Of a stretch of 64,000 nucleotides of DNA, positions 52,914-62,521 are shown in pieces (the stretch's first letter is position 1; every line of letters starts with the position of its first letter). The translations under genes were made by a program, and so were the position numbers. This DNA is from an uncultured Pelagibacteraceae bacterium (GTDB taxonomy: Bacteria > Pseudomonadota > Alphaproteobacteria > Pelagibacterales > Pelagibacteraceae). A model generated the notes under the pieces. The model saw only the letters and a program-made list of their open reading frames with translations. It had not been told where the DNA came from and made no database searches. The stretch is taken from NCBI GenBank assembly GCA_902548405.1, contig CACCRN010000002.1, forward strand, positions 18,874 to 82,873. The letters are read 5' to 3'.

Positions 52914-53410
52914 CTAATATCATTGAGAACAATTTCTTTAGCCTCATTTACTAAAGTAGATAGCCTAGAAGTTTCAGGTGAAATATCCGGATGAATTTTT
53001 TTTTGTATTTTAACGTAGGCTTTATTTACATCTTCTTTAGTTAAATTTTTAGAGGGATTTAAATTAAGTATACGATAAGCTTCTTCAGTAGACATTGTGT
53101 TTAAATTTGATGCAGTGTTATTAAATGAAAATCTCCCTGAATTTCTTAAAGTTTGTATTAATCTGTACAATGAAATTAATTGAAAAATAGACATACCTTT
53201 CAATTTTAAAAGAGCAAGACTTGCAAGGGTAAAAGGTAAAGTAAGTAAAAATTTACCTCCGATTGCAAACAAAACTGCAAGGATAATTAAAACTATGAAT
53301 AAGAATACTCTTAAACCTTTTGATATTTTTTTTGACGCAACTTGAGTAAAAAGTCTTAATAAAAAATATAAACCAAATACAATTAATAATGTATAAATTA
53401 TAAAATTCAT
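52910..53410 (-). CDS. Membrane-anchored J-domain protein (Tim14/Pam18-like arrangement)
   Basis: N-terminal TM segments; C-terminal EEAYRILNLNPSKNLTKEDVNKAYVKIQKKIHPDISPETSRL with HPD. Confidence 0.85.
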   Translation of the reverse strand: MNFIIYTLLIVFGLYFLLRLFTQVASKKISKGLRVFLFIVLIILAVLFAIGGKFLLTLPFTLASLALLKLKGMSIFQLISLYRLIQTLRNSGRFSFNNTASNLNTMSTEEAYRILNLNPSKNLTKEDVNKAYVKIQKKIHPDISPETSRLSTLVNEAKEIVLNDIS

Positions 53411-53426
53411 ATATTTCCAGTTAAAA

Positions 53427-55502
53427 ATGAAAGTACCATATCTAAAAAAAAAACCAGAGCTAAAATCTTGTCACAATATAGAGTGGGAAGATAACTATAG
53501 CTGGATACATCAAGAAAATATTTTAGAAGTCTTGCAAGATAAAACTAAGCTTCTTCCAGAGGTAAAAGAATATTTAGAAGATGAAAATAGATATACTGAG
53601 TATCATCTAAAAAATACTAAAAATGCTCAAAAAGTATTATTTGATGAAATTAGAGGGAGAATAAAATTAGACGATGAAAGCTTATCTTTTAAAGATCATA
53701 TATATGAGTATTGGACAAAGACTACTGCCAAAGGAAATTACTCTATAAAATTAAGAAAAAAAATTGGTTCATCAGAAATTGAAGAAATTTGGAATGGAGA
53801 TAAAGAAAAAGAAAAATTAAATGTTGAATATTTTGGTGTTGGTGATTTAGAGGTAAGTAACAATGATCAATATCTTGGGTACTCACTAGATACCAAAGGT
53901 TCAGAGTATTATACAATTTATGTAAGAAATATTAAAAATAACAAAATAATTTCAAAAGAAATAAAAGAAACATCAGGAAGTATAATTTTCAGCTTGGATG
54001 ATAAGTATCTTTTTTATTCAAAGTTAGATGAAAATCATAGAGCTAGAAAAATTTATAGACATAAAATAGGAAATTTTGAAAGTGAAGATGAACTAATCTT
54101 TGAGGAAAAAAGTGAAGCTTTCACTGTTAGTATTGGATTAAGTTCTGATGAGAAATATTATTTTATAAACACTTCGGATCACAATACTTCGGAGCAATAT
54201 TACTTTAATGTAAATGAAGCAAAACCAAATCCAAAATTAATAATTAAACGCGAAAAAGGAATTCTTTACTCTGTAAATTCATGGAATGGAAAATTTTATA
54301 ATCATACAAATAAAGATGCAGAGGATTTTAAAATAGATATTTCAGAAACTTTAGAAAATCAGAATTGGGAGACATTTATTCCTGCAAAAAAAGAAGTGTT
54401 AATTGGTGGACTTTCATTTTTAAATAACTGGATAATTAGATCAGAAACGTCAGATGCTTTGGACAAATTGTTTGTTATTGATACTTCAACAAATAATGAA
54501 GAAGAACTAATTTTTTCTGACGAAAAAGTGTGTGTTCCTGGTGTTTCATTAACACAAAGAAATAGATACACAGATGAGATTTATGTTTCATATTCTTCAC
54601 CCAAAACACCTTCGAGAGTTTACAAATACAATTTAAAAACTAAATCTAAAATACTTGTAAAAGAACAAGAAATACCATCAGGCCATAATGCAGATGATTA
54701 TATAGTTGAAAGAATTGAGTTTAGTTCCCATGACGGAAGAAAGGTTCCACTTACGATCACAAGACACAAAAATACAAAAATAGACGGGACAGCAAATTTG
54801 TTACTATACGGATACGGATCGTATGGTAGTTCGATGAGTCCAAGTTTTTCCTCAACAAGACTGAGCTTAATAAATAGAAATATTATTTGGGCTACTGCAC
54901 ACATTAGAGGTGGAATGGAAAAAGGAATGAAATGGTGGAAAGAAGGAAAGTTAACAAATAAAAAAAATACGTTTGAAGATTATATTTATGCTGCAAAATA
55001 TTTGATAGAAAACAACTACACCTCAAAAGGAAAAATAATCGGAATGGGTGGATCTGCTGGTGGTTTATTAATGGGAGTTGTTGTTAATCAGGCTCCTGAA
55101 TTATTTTTAGGTATAATTATGGCTGTTCCCTTTGTTGATTCATTAACTACAAATCTTGATCATTCTTTACCTCTCACAGTTGGTGAATTTGATGAATTTG
55201 GTAATGCTAAAGAAAACAAAGAGCACTTTGATTATATATTTTCATATGCTCCATATAATAATATAAAAAAAATGGATTATCCTCATATGCTAATAACAAC
55301 TAGTTTAAGTGATAACAGGGTTTTGTTTGATGAACCTGCAAAATTTACAGCAAAACTTAGAGACTATAAAACTGATAATAATTTATTACTTCTCAAAACA
55401 GAAATGAATGCAGGTCATGGAGGTAAATCTGGTAGAGATGGAGCAATAGAAGAAATTGCACTCGACTACGCATTTGCATTAAAAATTTCAGAAAAAATTT
55501 AA
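53427..55502 (+). CDS. ptrB: Oligopeptidase B / prolyl oligopeptidase family S9A
   Basis: GMGGSAGGLLMGVVVNQAPELF; LLYGYGSYGSSMSPSFSSTRLSLI; AGHGGKSGR. Confidence 0.95.
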   Translation: MKVPYLKKKPELKSCHNIEWEDNYSWIHQENILEVLQDKTKLLPEVKEYLEDENRYTEYHLKNTKNAQKVLFDEIRGRIKLDDESLSFKDHIYEYWTKTTAKGNYSIKLRKKIGSSEIEEIWNGDKEKEKLNVEYFGVGDLEVSNNDQYLGYSLDTKGSEYYTIYVRNIKNNKIISKEIKETSGSIIFSLDDKYLFYSKLDENHRARKIYRHKIGNFESEDELIFEEKSEAFTVSIGLSSDEKYYFINTSDHNTSEQYYFNVNEAKPNPKLIIKREKGILYSVNSWNGKFYNHTNKDAEDFKIDISETLENQNWETFIPAKKEVLIGGLSFLNNWIIRSETSDALDKLFVIDTSTNNEEELIFSDEKVCVPGVSLTQRNRYTDEIYVSYSSPKTPSRVYKYNLKTKSKILVKEQEIPSGHNADDYIVERIEFSSHDGRKVPLTITRHKNTKIDGTANLLLYGYGSYGSSMSPSFSSTRLSLINRNIIWATAHIRGGMEKGMKWWKEGKLTNKKNTFEDYIYAAKYLIENNYTSKGKIIGMGGSAGGLLMGVVVNQAPELFLGIIMAVPFVDSLTTNLDHSLPLTVGEFDEFGNAKENKEHFDYIFSYAPYNNIKKMDYPHMLITTSLSDNRVLFDEPAKFTAKLRDYKTDNNLLLLKTEMNAGHGGKSGRDGAIEEIALDYAFALKISEKI

Positions 55503-55513
55503 TTTCTCATATA

Positions 55514-55540
55514 TTGAAATTTTTTTAATCATACCTAAAT
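55514..55540 (+). promoter_or_regulatory. Sigma32-like promoter candidate upstream of hsp20
   Basis: ttgaaa (55514-55519), 14 nt spacer, cctaaat (55534-55540). Confidence 0.4.
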
Positions 55541-55603
55541 AGACATTGTGAGTCGCCTTATGGGGCTTGCATAAAATAAACTTGCTTAAAAAAGGAGGAT
55601 ATT

Positions 55604-56050
55604 ATGACAAGTAAGGATCTATCTATATTTAACTCACTAAGACCTTTTTCAATTGGCTTTGACGATATGTTTGAGCAATTTGAAAGTATGTTGGGCAATG
55701 GAGGTTTGACAATGCAATCAAACTACCCCCCATACAACATCAGAAAAACTGGTAAGGATAATTATGCAATTGAAGTTGCATTGGCTGGTTTTAATAAAAA
55801 TGATGTTGAGGTTGAGTTTGAAGATAATTTATTAACGGTAAGAACAAAACAAGTTAATAAATCTGAAAACAATGAAGTTAACGGAGAAATAATTCATAAA
55901 GGTATTTCTCAAAGACAATTTACAAGATCATTCACTATTGCTGATGATGTTAAAGTTAATGGTGCTGAACTTAAAGATGGTCTTTTAACAATATCTTGTG
56001 AAAGAATTATCCCAGAACACAAAAAGAAAAAACTTATAGAAATTAAATAA
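55604..56050 (+). CDS. Hsp20/alpha-crystallin small heat shock protein
   Basis: YPPYNIRKTGKDNYAIEVALAGFNKNDVEVEFEDNLLTVRTK; RSFTIADDVKVNGAELKDGLLTISCER; SD ggagg. Confidence 0.96.
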   Translation: MTSKDLSIFNSLRPFSIGFDDMFEQFESMLGNGGLTMQSNYPPYNIRKTGKDNYAIEVALAGFNKNDVEVEFEDNLLTVRTKQVNKSENNEVNGEIIHKGISQRQFTRSFTIADDVKVNGAELKDGLLTISCERIIPEHKKKKLIEIK

Positions 56051-56051
56051 G

Positions 56052-56089
56052 TTTACCCTTACTTGCGAGGATTTATCCTCGCAGGTAAA
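56052..56089. terminator. Nested inverted repeat between convergent hsp20 and lipoprotein genes (candidate bidirectional terminator)
   Basis: tttacc...tgcgaggat-tt-atcctcgca-ggtaaa; no strong U tract. Confidence 0.55.
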
Positions 56090-56091
56090 AC

Positions 56092-56397
56092 CTAAAAACA
56101 TCCATTAGAAGCAAATCCAATTACTATCTTATCTGGATTTATCTCAAATCTTCTCTCACATGGAAAGCCATACTTCTTGGTATTATAAATAAAAATGAAA
56201 TTACCTTTTTCATTTTCAAAATCTTCATCAGGTTTTCCAAGTTCCATTTGTAATTTACTTGCTGATTGACCAATAAATTCACTCAACTTTTTATTTTCTT
56301 TTTCTATAGCAGCATCAGTTTTTTGCTTTACTGTTTGACACCCTGAAACAAATAAAAAGATAAAAAACGTAATAAATAAAATTCGCAAATTTTTCAT
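56092..56397 (-). CDS. Small putative lipoprotein
   Basis: Lipobox FLFVSGCQTVKQKT; ASKLQMELGKPDEDFENEKGNFIFIY resembles BamE/SmpA-type repeats. Confidence 0.7.
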   Translation of the reverse strand: MKNLRILFITFFIFLFVSGCQTVKQKTDAAIEKENKKLSEFIGQSASKLQMELGKPDEDFENEKGNFIFIYNTKKYGFPCERRFEINPDKIVIGFASNGCF

Positions 56398-56523
56398 ATA
56401 ACAACACTATCATTACAATTATGGCATAAATATAAACTTGTGGGTTGAATTTTGTGAATAAAAGTGACTTATTCAAAGTATTATTCAACAGAATCAAATA
56501 TTTATCTGACATTAGGAGGACAA

Positions 56524-57834
56524 ATGCTTGACAATTATTTTAATTATAAAAAACACAAAACAGATTTTAAAACAGAAGTCATAGCGGGAACTACAACGTT
56601 CTTAACGATGGCTTATATAATGTTTTTAAATCCATTTATCTTATCGGGAGAATTCGCCGGACCCGAAAAAGGTTTCTTTGATTTTGGCGCAGTATATACA
56701 GCTACTATTTTAGCTACAGCTTTAGCATGTTTTATTATGGCTTTTTATGGAAAAACTTGGCCAATAGGACTTGCGCCCGGAATGGGTATTAACGCATTCG
56801 TTGCATTCGGAGTATGTGCAGGCATGGGATACTCACCTCAAGAAGCGCTTGGTGCAGTATTAGTTGCTGGTGTATTATTCTTAATAATATCTTTAACACC
56901 AATAAGAGCATGGCTGATTAACTCAATTCCAAAAAGTTTAAAATTAGGAATTGGTGCAGGTATAGGATTGTTTTTAGCAATTATAGGACTTCAAATTATG
57001 GAAGTAGTTGTGGATGATCCTGTAACTTTAGTTAAACTTGGAAATCTTAGCGATCCTTTAGTTCTTTTAGGATGTGCAACTTTTATAGCGATCATTGTTT
57101 TAGAAAAAATGAATGTAAAAGGAAATATCATTATAGGAATTTTGGTATTTAGTATTATTGCTTGGGCTGCTGGCCTTGCTAAATTTAATGGTTTAGCTAG
57201 TTCACCTCCACCAATGACATATCTATTCGAATTTGATTTGTCAGCTGCAATGACTGCTGGAATGTCTACAGTTATATTTACTTTATTGTTTGTAGACTTT
57301 TTTGATACAGCTGGAACATTAACATCCGTTGCAAACGTTGCGGGTAAAGTTGATAAAGATGGAAAAGTTAAAGATATCAATAAAGCAATGTTATCTGACA
57401 GTGTTGGGACAGTTGCGGGTGCAATGATGGGAACAACTACTGTAACAAGTTATGTTGAGTCTGGTGCTGGCGTAAAAGCAGGTGGTAAAACTGGAATGAC
57501 ATCACTTGTAATAGGTATTTTGTTTTTAGCGTGTATATTTTTTGCTCCTTTAGCAACTAGTTTACCTAAACAAATTGATGGTGCGGCTTTAGTTTTTGTT
57601 TCTGTTCTTTTTGTAAGAAATATTACAGATATTGAATGGAATGATATTTCTGAGTCTGCTCCTGCAATACTTGCAATGATTGCAATGCCATTAACATATA
57701 GTATTAGTAATGGAATTGCCCTAGCATTTGTTTCTTATGCATTAATTAAAATATTTACTGGAAAGTTTTCAAGCACTTCTCCAGCGATATGGGTAATTGC
57801 AATACTTAGCGTTATAAGTTTTGCTGTAAGTTAA
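56524..57834 (+). CDS. NCS2 family purine permease (AzgA-like; start refined to 56524)
   Basis: SD aggagg at 56514-56519; VIAGTTTFLTMAYIMFLNPFIL; GMGINAFVAFGVC; TTTVTSYVESGAGVKAGGKTG. Confidence 0.92.
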   Translation: MLDNYFNYKKHKTDFKTEVIAGTTTFLTMAYIMFLNPFILSGEFAGPEKGFFDFGAVYTATILATALACFIMAFYGKTWPIGLAPGMGINAFVAFGVCAGMGYSPQEALGAVLVAGVLFLIISLTPIRAWLINSIPKSLKLGIGAGIGLFLAIIGLQIMEVVVDDPVTLVKLGNLSDPLVLLGCATFIAIIVLEKMNVKGNIIIGILVFSIIAWAAGLAKFNGLASSPPPMTYLFEFDLSAAMTAGMSTVIFTLLFVDFFDTAGTLTSVANVAGKVDKDGKVKDINKAMLSDSVGTVAGAMMGTTTVTSYVESGAGVKAGGKTGMTSLVIGILFLACIFFAPLATSLPKQIDGAALVFVSVLFVRNITDIEWNDISESAPAILAMIAMPLTYSISNGIALAFVSYALIKIFTGKFSSTSPAIWVIAILSVISFAVS

Positions 57835-57844
57835 ATAAGCTTTT

Positions 57845-57870
57845 AACAGGGCTAGTTTACTAGCCCTGTT
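57845..57870. terminator. Perfect hairpin between convergent permease and phosphoribosyltransferase genes
   Basis: aacagggctagt-tt-actagccctgtt, 12-bp stem. Confidence 0.65.
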
Positions 57871-57872
57871 AA

Positions 57873-58406
57873 CTAATTTCTTTTAATTAATTCTTCAATA
57901 GATAATTCTTCATAATGTTCAGTTGGCTGAACAATCCAAGGATCAGAATCTAGTATTACAGGACAGAAGTCTGGTTCGAAAGTTGATGATTTTTTTTTCC
58001 AAAGACAAGCTGTTTTAACTTCTTTTATAAAATCTTTTGTTTGAGGATAATTTTTTAACCACTCAATACTTTTATTTAAAGTTAGACCAGTATCAGAAAG
58101 ATCATCTATCAATAAAACTTTACTAAAATCCTCGTTATTAGCTAATGAGCTTATTTCTCTCGCAAACATAAGTTCACCTTGCTTATCTTCCATTCCTTCA
58201 CCTGAATAACTTTGAATAACAATGTAGGCTATTGGTAATTTTAAAATCCTTGATAAGATATCAAGGATTGGTGCAGCACCTCTCATAATACCAATTAAAA
58301 CTGTAGGTTTGTATTCTTTGTGAATTTGTATTGCCAGTTTCTCAACAATTTTTATATATTCATCAAAAGAGATTATGAGTTTGTCAGCCATGAAGTTTAG
58401 TATCAT
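57873..58406 (-). CDS. Purine phosphoribosyltransferase family protein (Gpt/Hpt-like)
   Basis: PTVLIGIMRGAAPILDILSRIL; VLLIDDLSDTGLTLNKSIEWL; DPWIVQPTEH. Confidence 0.88.
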   Translation of the reverse strand: MILNFMADKLIISFDEYIKIVEKLAIQIHKEYKPTVLIGIMRGAAPILDILSRILKLPIAYIVIQSYSGEGMEDKQGELMFAREISSLANNEDFSKVLLIDDLSDTGLTLNKSIEWLKNYPQTKDFIKEVKTACLWKKKSSTFEPDFCPVILDSDPWIVQPTEHYEELSIEELIKRN

Positions 58407-58431
58407 AAGTAAAAAAATTTAAAAAGGAGAA

Positions 58432-58731
58432 ATGATGAAAGTTTACTGGATTGCTTTGTATAAAAAGATAGATAGCCAAGAAAATATTAAAAAATATGGA
58501 GCTAAAGTTACAGATATAATCAAAAGTTATGGAGGTGTACCATTGGTAAGAGGAGGAAAGTTTAATACTTTAGAGGGAGAAACTTACCCAAGAACAGTAA
58601 TTTGGGAATTTCCTAGTTATGACAAAGCTATTGAGTGTCATGACTCTAAGGAATATCAAGAAGGTTGGGCACTCGCAAAAGATACTACCGAAAGAAACTT
58701 GCAGATAGTCGAAGCTTTTAGTATTGAATAG
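58432..58731 (+). CDS. DUF1330 domain protein
   Basis: KAYWI-like KVYWIALYKKID; GGVPLVRGGKFNTLEGETYPRTVIWEFPSYDKAIECHDSKEYQ. Confidence 0.87.
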   Translation: MMKVYWIALYKKIDSQENIKKYGAKVTDIIKSYGGVPLVRGGKFNTLEGETYPRTVIWEFPSYDKAIECHDSKEYQEGWALAKDTTERNLQIVEAFSIE

Positions 58732-59353
58732 GCTCAGGATCTATACTTCTCCAAAGATACCATGTGGCTACAGAACAATATGGGGAAAATCTTCTTTGTA
58801 ATAAGTTTACATAGCTTTCTGGTGGAAGATATTTTTTATTATAATTTTTTGAAATAGCTCTTAGAAGTCCTATATCTTGTACAGGCCATATATTGGGACG
58901 ATTATAAGTAAATAATAAAATCATTTCAGCAGACCATCTACCTATTTGTCTTAGTTTAGATAAATAAATAATTGCTTCTTCATCAGACATACTTGGAATA
59001 ACTTTAGGATTAAATGTTTTGTTTAATACTTGTTCTGCTAAACTTTTTATACCCTTAACTTTTTGTCTGCTTAATCCACAGCTCTTTAATTCAAAGCTTG
59101 ATAATTTATTCACTGTTTTTGCATTAATTTTATTTTTACACTTTTTTTTAAACTTTAAAAAAACTGAGTTAGCGGCAGCTACACTAATTTGTTGACCAAT
59201 TATACTTTTACAAAGAGAAAAGAAAACATCTCGCCTTGATGTAAGAACAGTTTCTGATGGTGACTTATATTTTTTAATCAAAAAAGACATAGTTTTATCT
59301 TTTTTTGATAAAAATTTTTTTGCTTTATTCCAATATGATGGGGTTTTACTCAT
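58718..59353 (-). CDS. DNA-3-methyladenine glycosylase (AlkA-like HhH-GPD)
   Basis: SIIGQQISVAAANSVFLKF; LRQIGRWSAEMILLFTYNRPNIWPVQDIGLLRAI. Confidence 0.92.
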   Translation of the reverse strand: MSKTPSYWNKAKKFLSKKDKTMSFLIKKYKSPSETVLTSRRDVFFSLCKSIIGQQISVAAANSVFLKFKKKCKNKINAKTVNKLSSFELKSCGLSRQKVKGIKSLAEQVLNKTFNPKVIPSMSDEEAIIYLSKLRQIGRWSAEMILLFTYNRPNIWPVQDIGLLRAISKNYNKKYLPPESYVNLLQRRFSPYCSVATWYLWRSIDPEPIQY

Positions 59354-60227
59354 GACGTGAAACAGATAGTTTTTTTTTCAAATACATTTCTCTTCTAAAT
59401 ATAATTATAGATGAAACAATAACTAATAAAGCACCTAATAAAGTTTTAGAAGTTGGTATTTCATTCCAAATAAAATATCCAAATATTATTGCAAAAACTA
59501 ATCCAAGATATTTTAAGGGAGAAACCAAACTAACTTCTGAATATTTATAAGATTGTGATAGCCATAAATTTGCAAGACCACCTAATATACCAACCATTGA
59601 TAACAAAAATAAATCAAATAAACTTGGCAAGATCCATCCCTGATAAAACGATAAAAAACTTAGAAGCATTATCGAGAATGAAAAGAAAAAACTAATCAAC
59701 CAGGCAGGTTCGGTTGATGATAATTTTCTTATAGCAATTGCTACATAGGAAAGACCTAAACAAAAAATAATTGGGTAAATATAATACACATTTAAAGCAC
59801 TAAATCCTGGCTCGGTAATAAATATTATTCCTAAAAATCCAACTAGCACTGCCATCCATCGATATAAACCAACTTTTTCATTTAATAAAAAAATTGAAAA
59901 AATTGTAATAAAAATTGGTGCGGCAAAGGAAATACTTACAACAGTTGCCAAAGGTAAATTTCTAAGTGCAACAAATATAGAAACTAAAGCTATAAGTCCT
60001 GCTAAGCATCTTTTAAAATGAAGTACAGGTCGCGTTGTTTTATAGAAATCAAGATACCGATCTTTAGGAATGAGGAATAAAATTGGGATTATTCCACAAA
60101 AGCCTCTAAAAAACAAAACTTGCCCAACTGGATAATCATCAGACCATTTAACAATTAAATCCATTAGCGAGAAAGCGCATACAGATATAAACATATAAAA
60201 AAAGCCCAATTGATTTTTTGACAACAT
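59346..60227 (-). CDS. EamA/DMT family transporter
   Basis: Ten-TM pattern; FYMFISVCAFSLMDLIVKWSDDYPVGQVLFFRG; ATVVSISFAAPIFITIFS. Confidence 0.9.
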   Translation of the reverse strand: MLSKNQLGFFYMFISVCAFSLMDLIVKWSDDYPVGQVLFFRGFCGIIPILFLIPKDRYLDFYKTTRPVLHFKRCLAGLIALVSIFVALRNLPLATVVSISFAAPIFITIFSIFLLNEKVGLYRWMAVLVGFLGIIFITEPGFSALNVYYIYPIIFCLGLSYVAIAIRKLSSTEPAWLISFFFSFSIMLLSFLSFYQGWILPSLFDLFLLSMVGILGGLANLWLSQSYKYSEVSLVSPLKYLGLVFAIIFGYFIWNEIPTSKTLLGALLVIVSSIIIFRREMYLKKKLSVSRHE

Positions 60228-60260
60228 GTGATTAACTTAGATTAATTAAGGTATTTATCA

Positions 60261-60704
60261 ATGGAAATAGCAATTTTAGGTTTAGGATGTTTTTGGGGAC
60301 CAGAAATAAAGTTCAGTAAACTTGACGGTATCGCAAAAACAGAAGTAGGATATTGTGGAGGTAACTCTGACAAAACAAATTATAAAGAAGTTTGTTCTGG
60401 TACAACCAATCATGCTGAAGTAGTTAAGTTAGAATTTGATCCAAATATAATTTCATACGAAAATATTCTTGAACATTTTTTTAAATTTCATGACCCCACT
60501 ACTTTAAATTCTCAAGGCCCTGACTTTGGTACTCAGTATAGAAGTGAAATTTTTTATACAAACGATGATCAAAAAACTACTGCGGAAAAGATGGTAGAAA
60601 AAGAAAATATTAAACTATCTGGCAAAGTAGTCACAAAAATTTCATTAAATAAAAACTATTGTACAGCAGAAGAGTATCACCAAAAGTATCTGGAAAAGAG
60701 ATAA
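60261..60704 (+). CDS. msrA: Peptide-methionine (S)-S-oxide reductase
   Basis: LGLGCFWGPEIKFSKLDGIAKTEVGYCGG; YEEVCSG-like YKEVCSGTTNHAEVV; QYRSEIFY. Confidence 0.96.
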   Translation: MEIAILGLGCFWGPEIKFSKLDGIAKTEVGYCGGNSDKTNYKEVCSGTTNHAEVVKLEFDPNIISYENILEHFFKFHDPTTLNSQGPDFGTQYRSEIFYTNDDQKTTAEKMVEKENIKLSGKVVTKISLNKNYCTAEEYHQKYLEKR

Positions 60705-60705
60705 T

Positions 60706-61518
60706 ATGTCATTGGTTGATACAGATTGGCTAGAGAAAAATCTAGACAAAGTGAAGATAATTGATTGTTCTTGGCATATGCCTGCTGAAAATAGAAATGC
60801 TCAAGATGAGTTTGATAAAGAGCATATCCCAAGTGCTATTTTTTTTGATTTAGATAAAAATTCAAAACAAGACACAGACCTTCCTCATATGCTTCCAAGC
60901 TTAGTGGCTTGGAATGAAATAATTTCAGACTTAGGAATTTCAAATGATGATCAAATTGTAATTTATGATAATTCAAATGTCATAAGTTCATGCAGAGGTT
61001 GGTATAATTTCATTTATTTTGGTCATGATCCAAAATTGGTTAATGTTCTTGATGGTGGTTTTAAAAAATGGAAAAGTGAAAATAAAAAGACCTCAAATAT
61101 TTCAGCAAATTTAAATAAATCTAACTATGAGGGTAATGAATTATCTAAACTTGTAAAAAATAAAGCCTTAATTGATCAAAATATTTCTAAAAAAGAATTC
61201 AAAGTAGTAGATGCGCGAAGTAGAGAAAGATTTGAAGGTAAAGCTCCAGATCCAAGAAAAAATGTAAGAAGTGGTTCTATCCCAAATTCGGTATGTTTAC
61301 CTTTCGTAGAGGTAATAAATGAAAATAAGACTTTTAAAAATAAAGAGGATTTAAATAAATTATTTCAAGAAATATCAAAGAATTTTGAGGAAAATTTAGT
61401 TTTTTCGTGTGGATCTGGTGTTACTGCATGTGTTTTAGCGCTTGCATATTCTTTAGTTAATACTAAATATCTCCCAACCATTTATGACGGATCTTGGTCA
61501 GAATATGGAAAAATTTAA
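60706..61518 (+). CDS. sseA: 3-mercaptopyruvate sulfurtransferase (rhodanese tandem)
   Basis: VDTDWLEKNLDKVKIIDCSWHMP; FVFSCGSGVTAC-like LVFSCGSGVTACVLALAY. Confidence 0.93.
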   Translation: MSLVDTDWLEKNLDKVKIIDCSWHMPAENRNAQDEFDKEHIPSAIFFDLDKNSKQDTDLPHMLPSLVAWNEIISDLGISNDDQIVIYDNSNVISSCRGWYNFIYFGHDPKLVNVLDGGFKKWKSENKKTSNISANLNKSNYEGNELSKLVKNKALIDQNISKKEFKVVDARSRERFEGKAPDPRKNVRSGSIPNSVCLPFVEVINENKTFKNKEDLNKLFQEISKNFEENLVFSCGSGVTACVLALAYSLVNTKYLPTIYDGSWSEYGKI

Positions 61519-61521
61519 ATT

Positions 61522-62517
61522 ATGAAAACATCAACTAAAATCACCAGTATAATCGTCATCTTCTTTTTAATTATTGCCATAGTAATTATTGGTAGAACAA
61601 TGATTGGAAATCATTTTAAGAAAAAATTTAGTAAAAGACCTCCTCCCGGAATAATAGTAACCACAACACAAGAGAGAACTTTTGAAAATGTTATAAGTAC
61701 ATATGGAACAGCAGCACCAGTTAAAACCCAGTCATTTAAGGTTGAAAAGTATGAGATATTAAAGCCAATAGATTTTAATAAAAAAGTTAAAAAAGGCGAT
61801 GTTGTTGCTAATCTTAAGAATCGGAAAATTATTGCTCAATTTGATGGGGTTATTGGAAAAAGAGAATTTTCTGAAGATTTAGAAGTATCAAAATCTTCTT
61901 TATTAATTAATTTAGAAGATACTAGCTCACTGTATTGCGATGTTGATATACCAGAAATTTTTGTTCCATTTATAAAAGTTGGTTTACCTGTTGATATAAA
62001 GTTTTCTGGATATAAAAACAAAATTTATAAAGGTGAAGTTGACTCCTTCGCAAGCAGAATAAGTCAAGACACCAGATCATTAGCTACAAGAATAAAAATG
62101 GATAATAAATCTGGAGAAATTTTACCAGGTTCATTTTTAGAAATTTCAATTAAATACAATGTTAGAGATGGTTTAAGTGCACCTGACACAAGCACAATAG
62201 TCGAAGGTGAAAATATATTTATTTATAAAGTGGATGAGAAAAATAAAGTAATGAAAACAAATGTTACTGTAGGTGATAGATATTTAGGATTTGTAGAGAT
62301 TTTAGATGGATTAAATAAAGGAGATAAAATTGTTGCTGAGGGTACAAAAAAAGTTAGACCAAATTTAACGATTAGACCTATAGAAAAAGGTGCAAAGAAA
62401 AAACAAGGAAATTCTGGTTGGGGTAAAAAAAAGGGATCCAAAAAAACTGAAGAAAAAAAAGGTAAATTTGATTGGTTAAAAAATATTTTTAAAAAATCTG
62501 AAAAAGAAAAAAAATAA
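61522..62517 (+). CDS. RND efflux periplasmic adaptor subunit
   Basis: N-terminal TM; AAPVKTQSFKVEKYEIL..., KKGDVVANLKNRKIIAQFDGVIG; GDRYLGFVEILDGLNKGDKIVAEGTKKVRP. Confidence 0.9.
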   Translation: MKTSTKITSIIVIFFLIIAIVIIGRTMIGNHFKKKFSKRPPPGIIVTTTQERTFENVISTYGTAAPVKTQSFKVEKYEILKPIDFNKKVKKGDVVANLKNRKIIAQFDGVIGKREFSEDLEVSKSSLLINLEDTSSLYCDVDIPEIFVPFIKVGLPVDIKFSGYKNKIYKGEVDSFASRISQDTRSLATRIKMDNKSGEILPGSFLEISIKYNVRDGLSAPDTSTIVEGENIFIYKVDEKNKVMKTNVTVGDRYLGFVEILDGLNKGDKIVAEGTKKVRPNLTIRPIEKGAKKKQGNSGWGKKKGSKKTEEKKGKFDWLKNIFKKSEKEKK

Positions 62518-62521
62518 TTAA

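Noticed and set aside
56315-56512. 65-aa minus-strand ORF upstream of the small lipoprotein
   Set aside because: Overlaps the lipoprotein start and the purine permease leader; no domain or SD support
56991-57380. 129-aa minus-strand ORF opposite the NCS2 permease
   Set aside because: Fully contained in a well-supported conserved gene on the other strand
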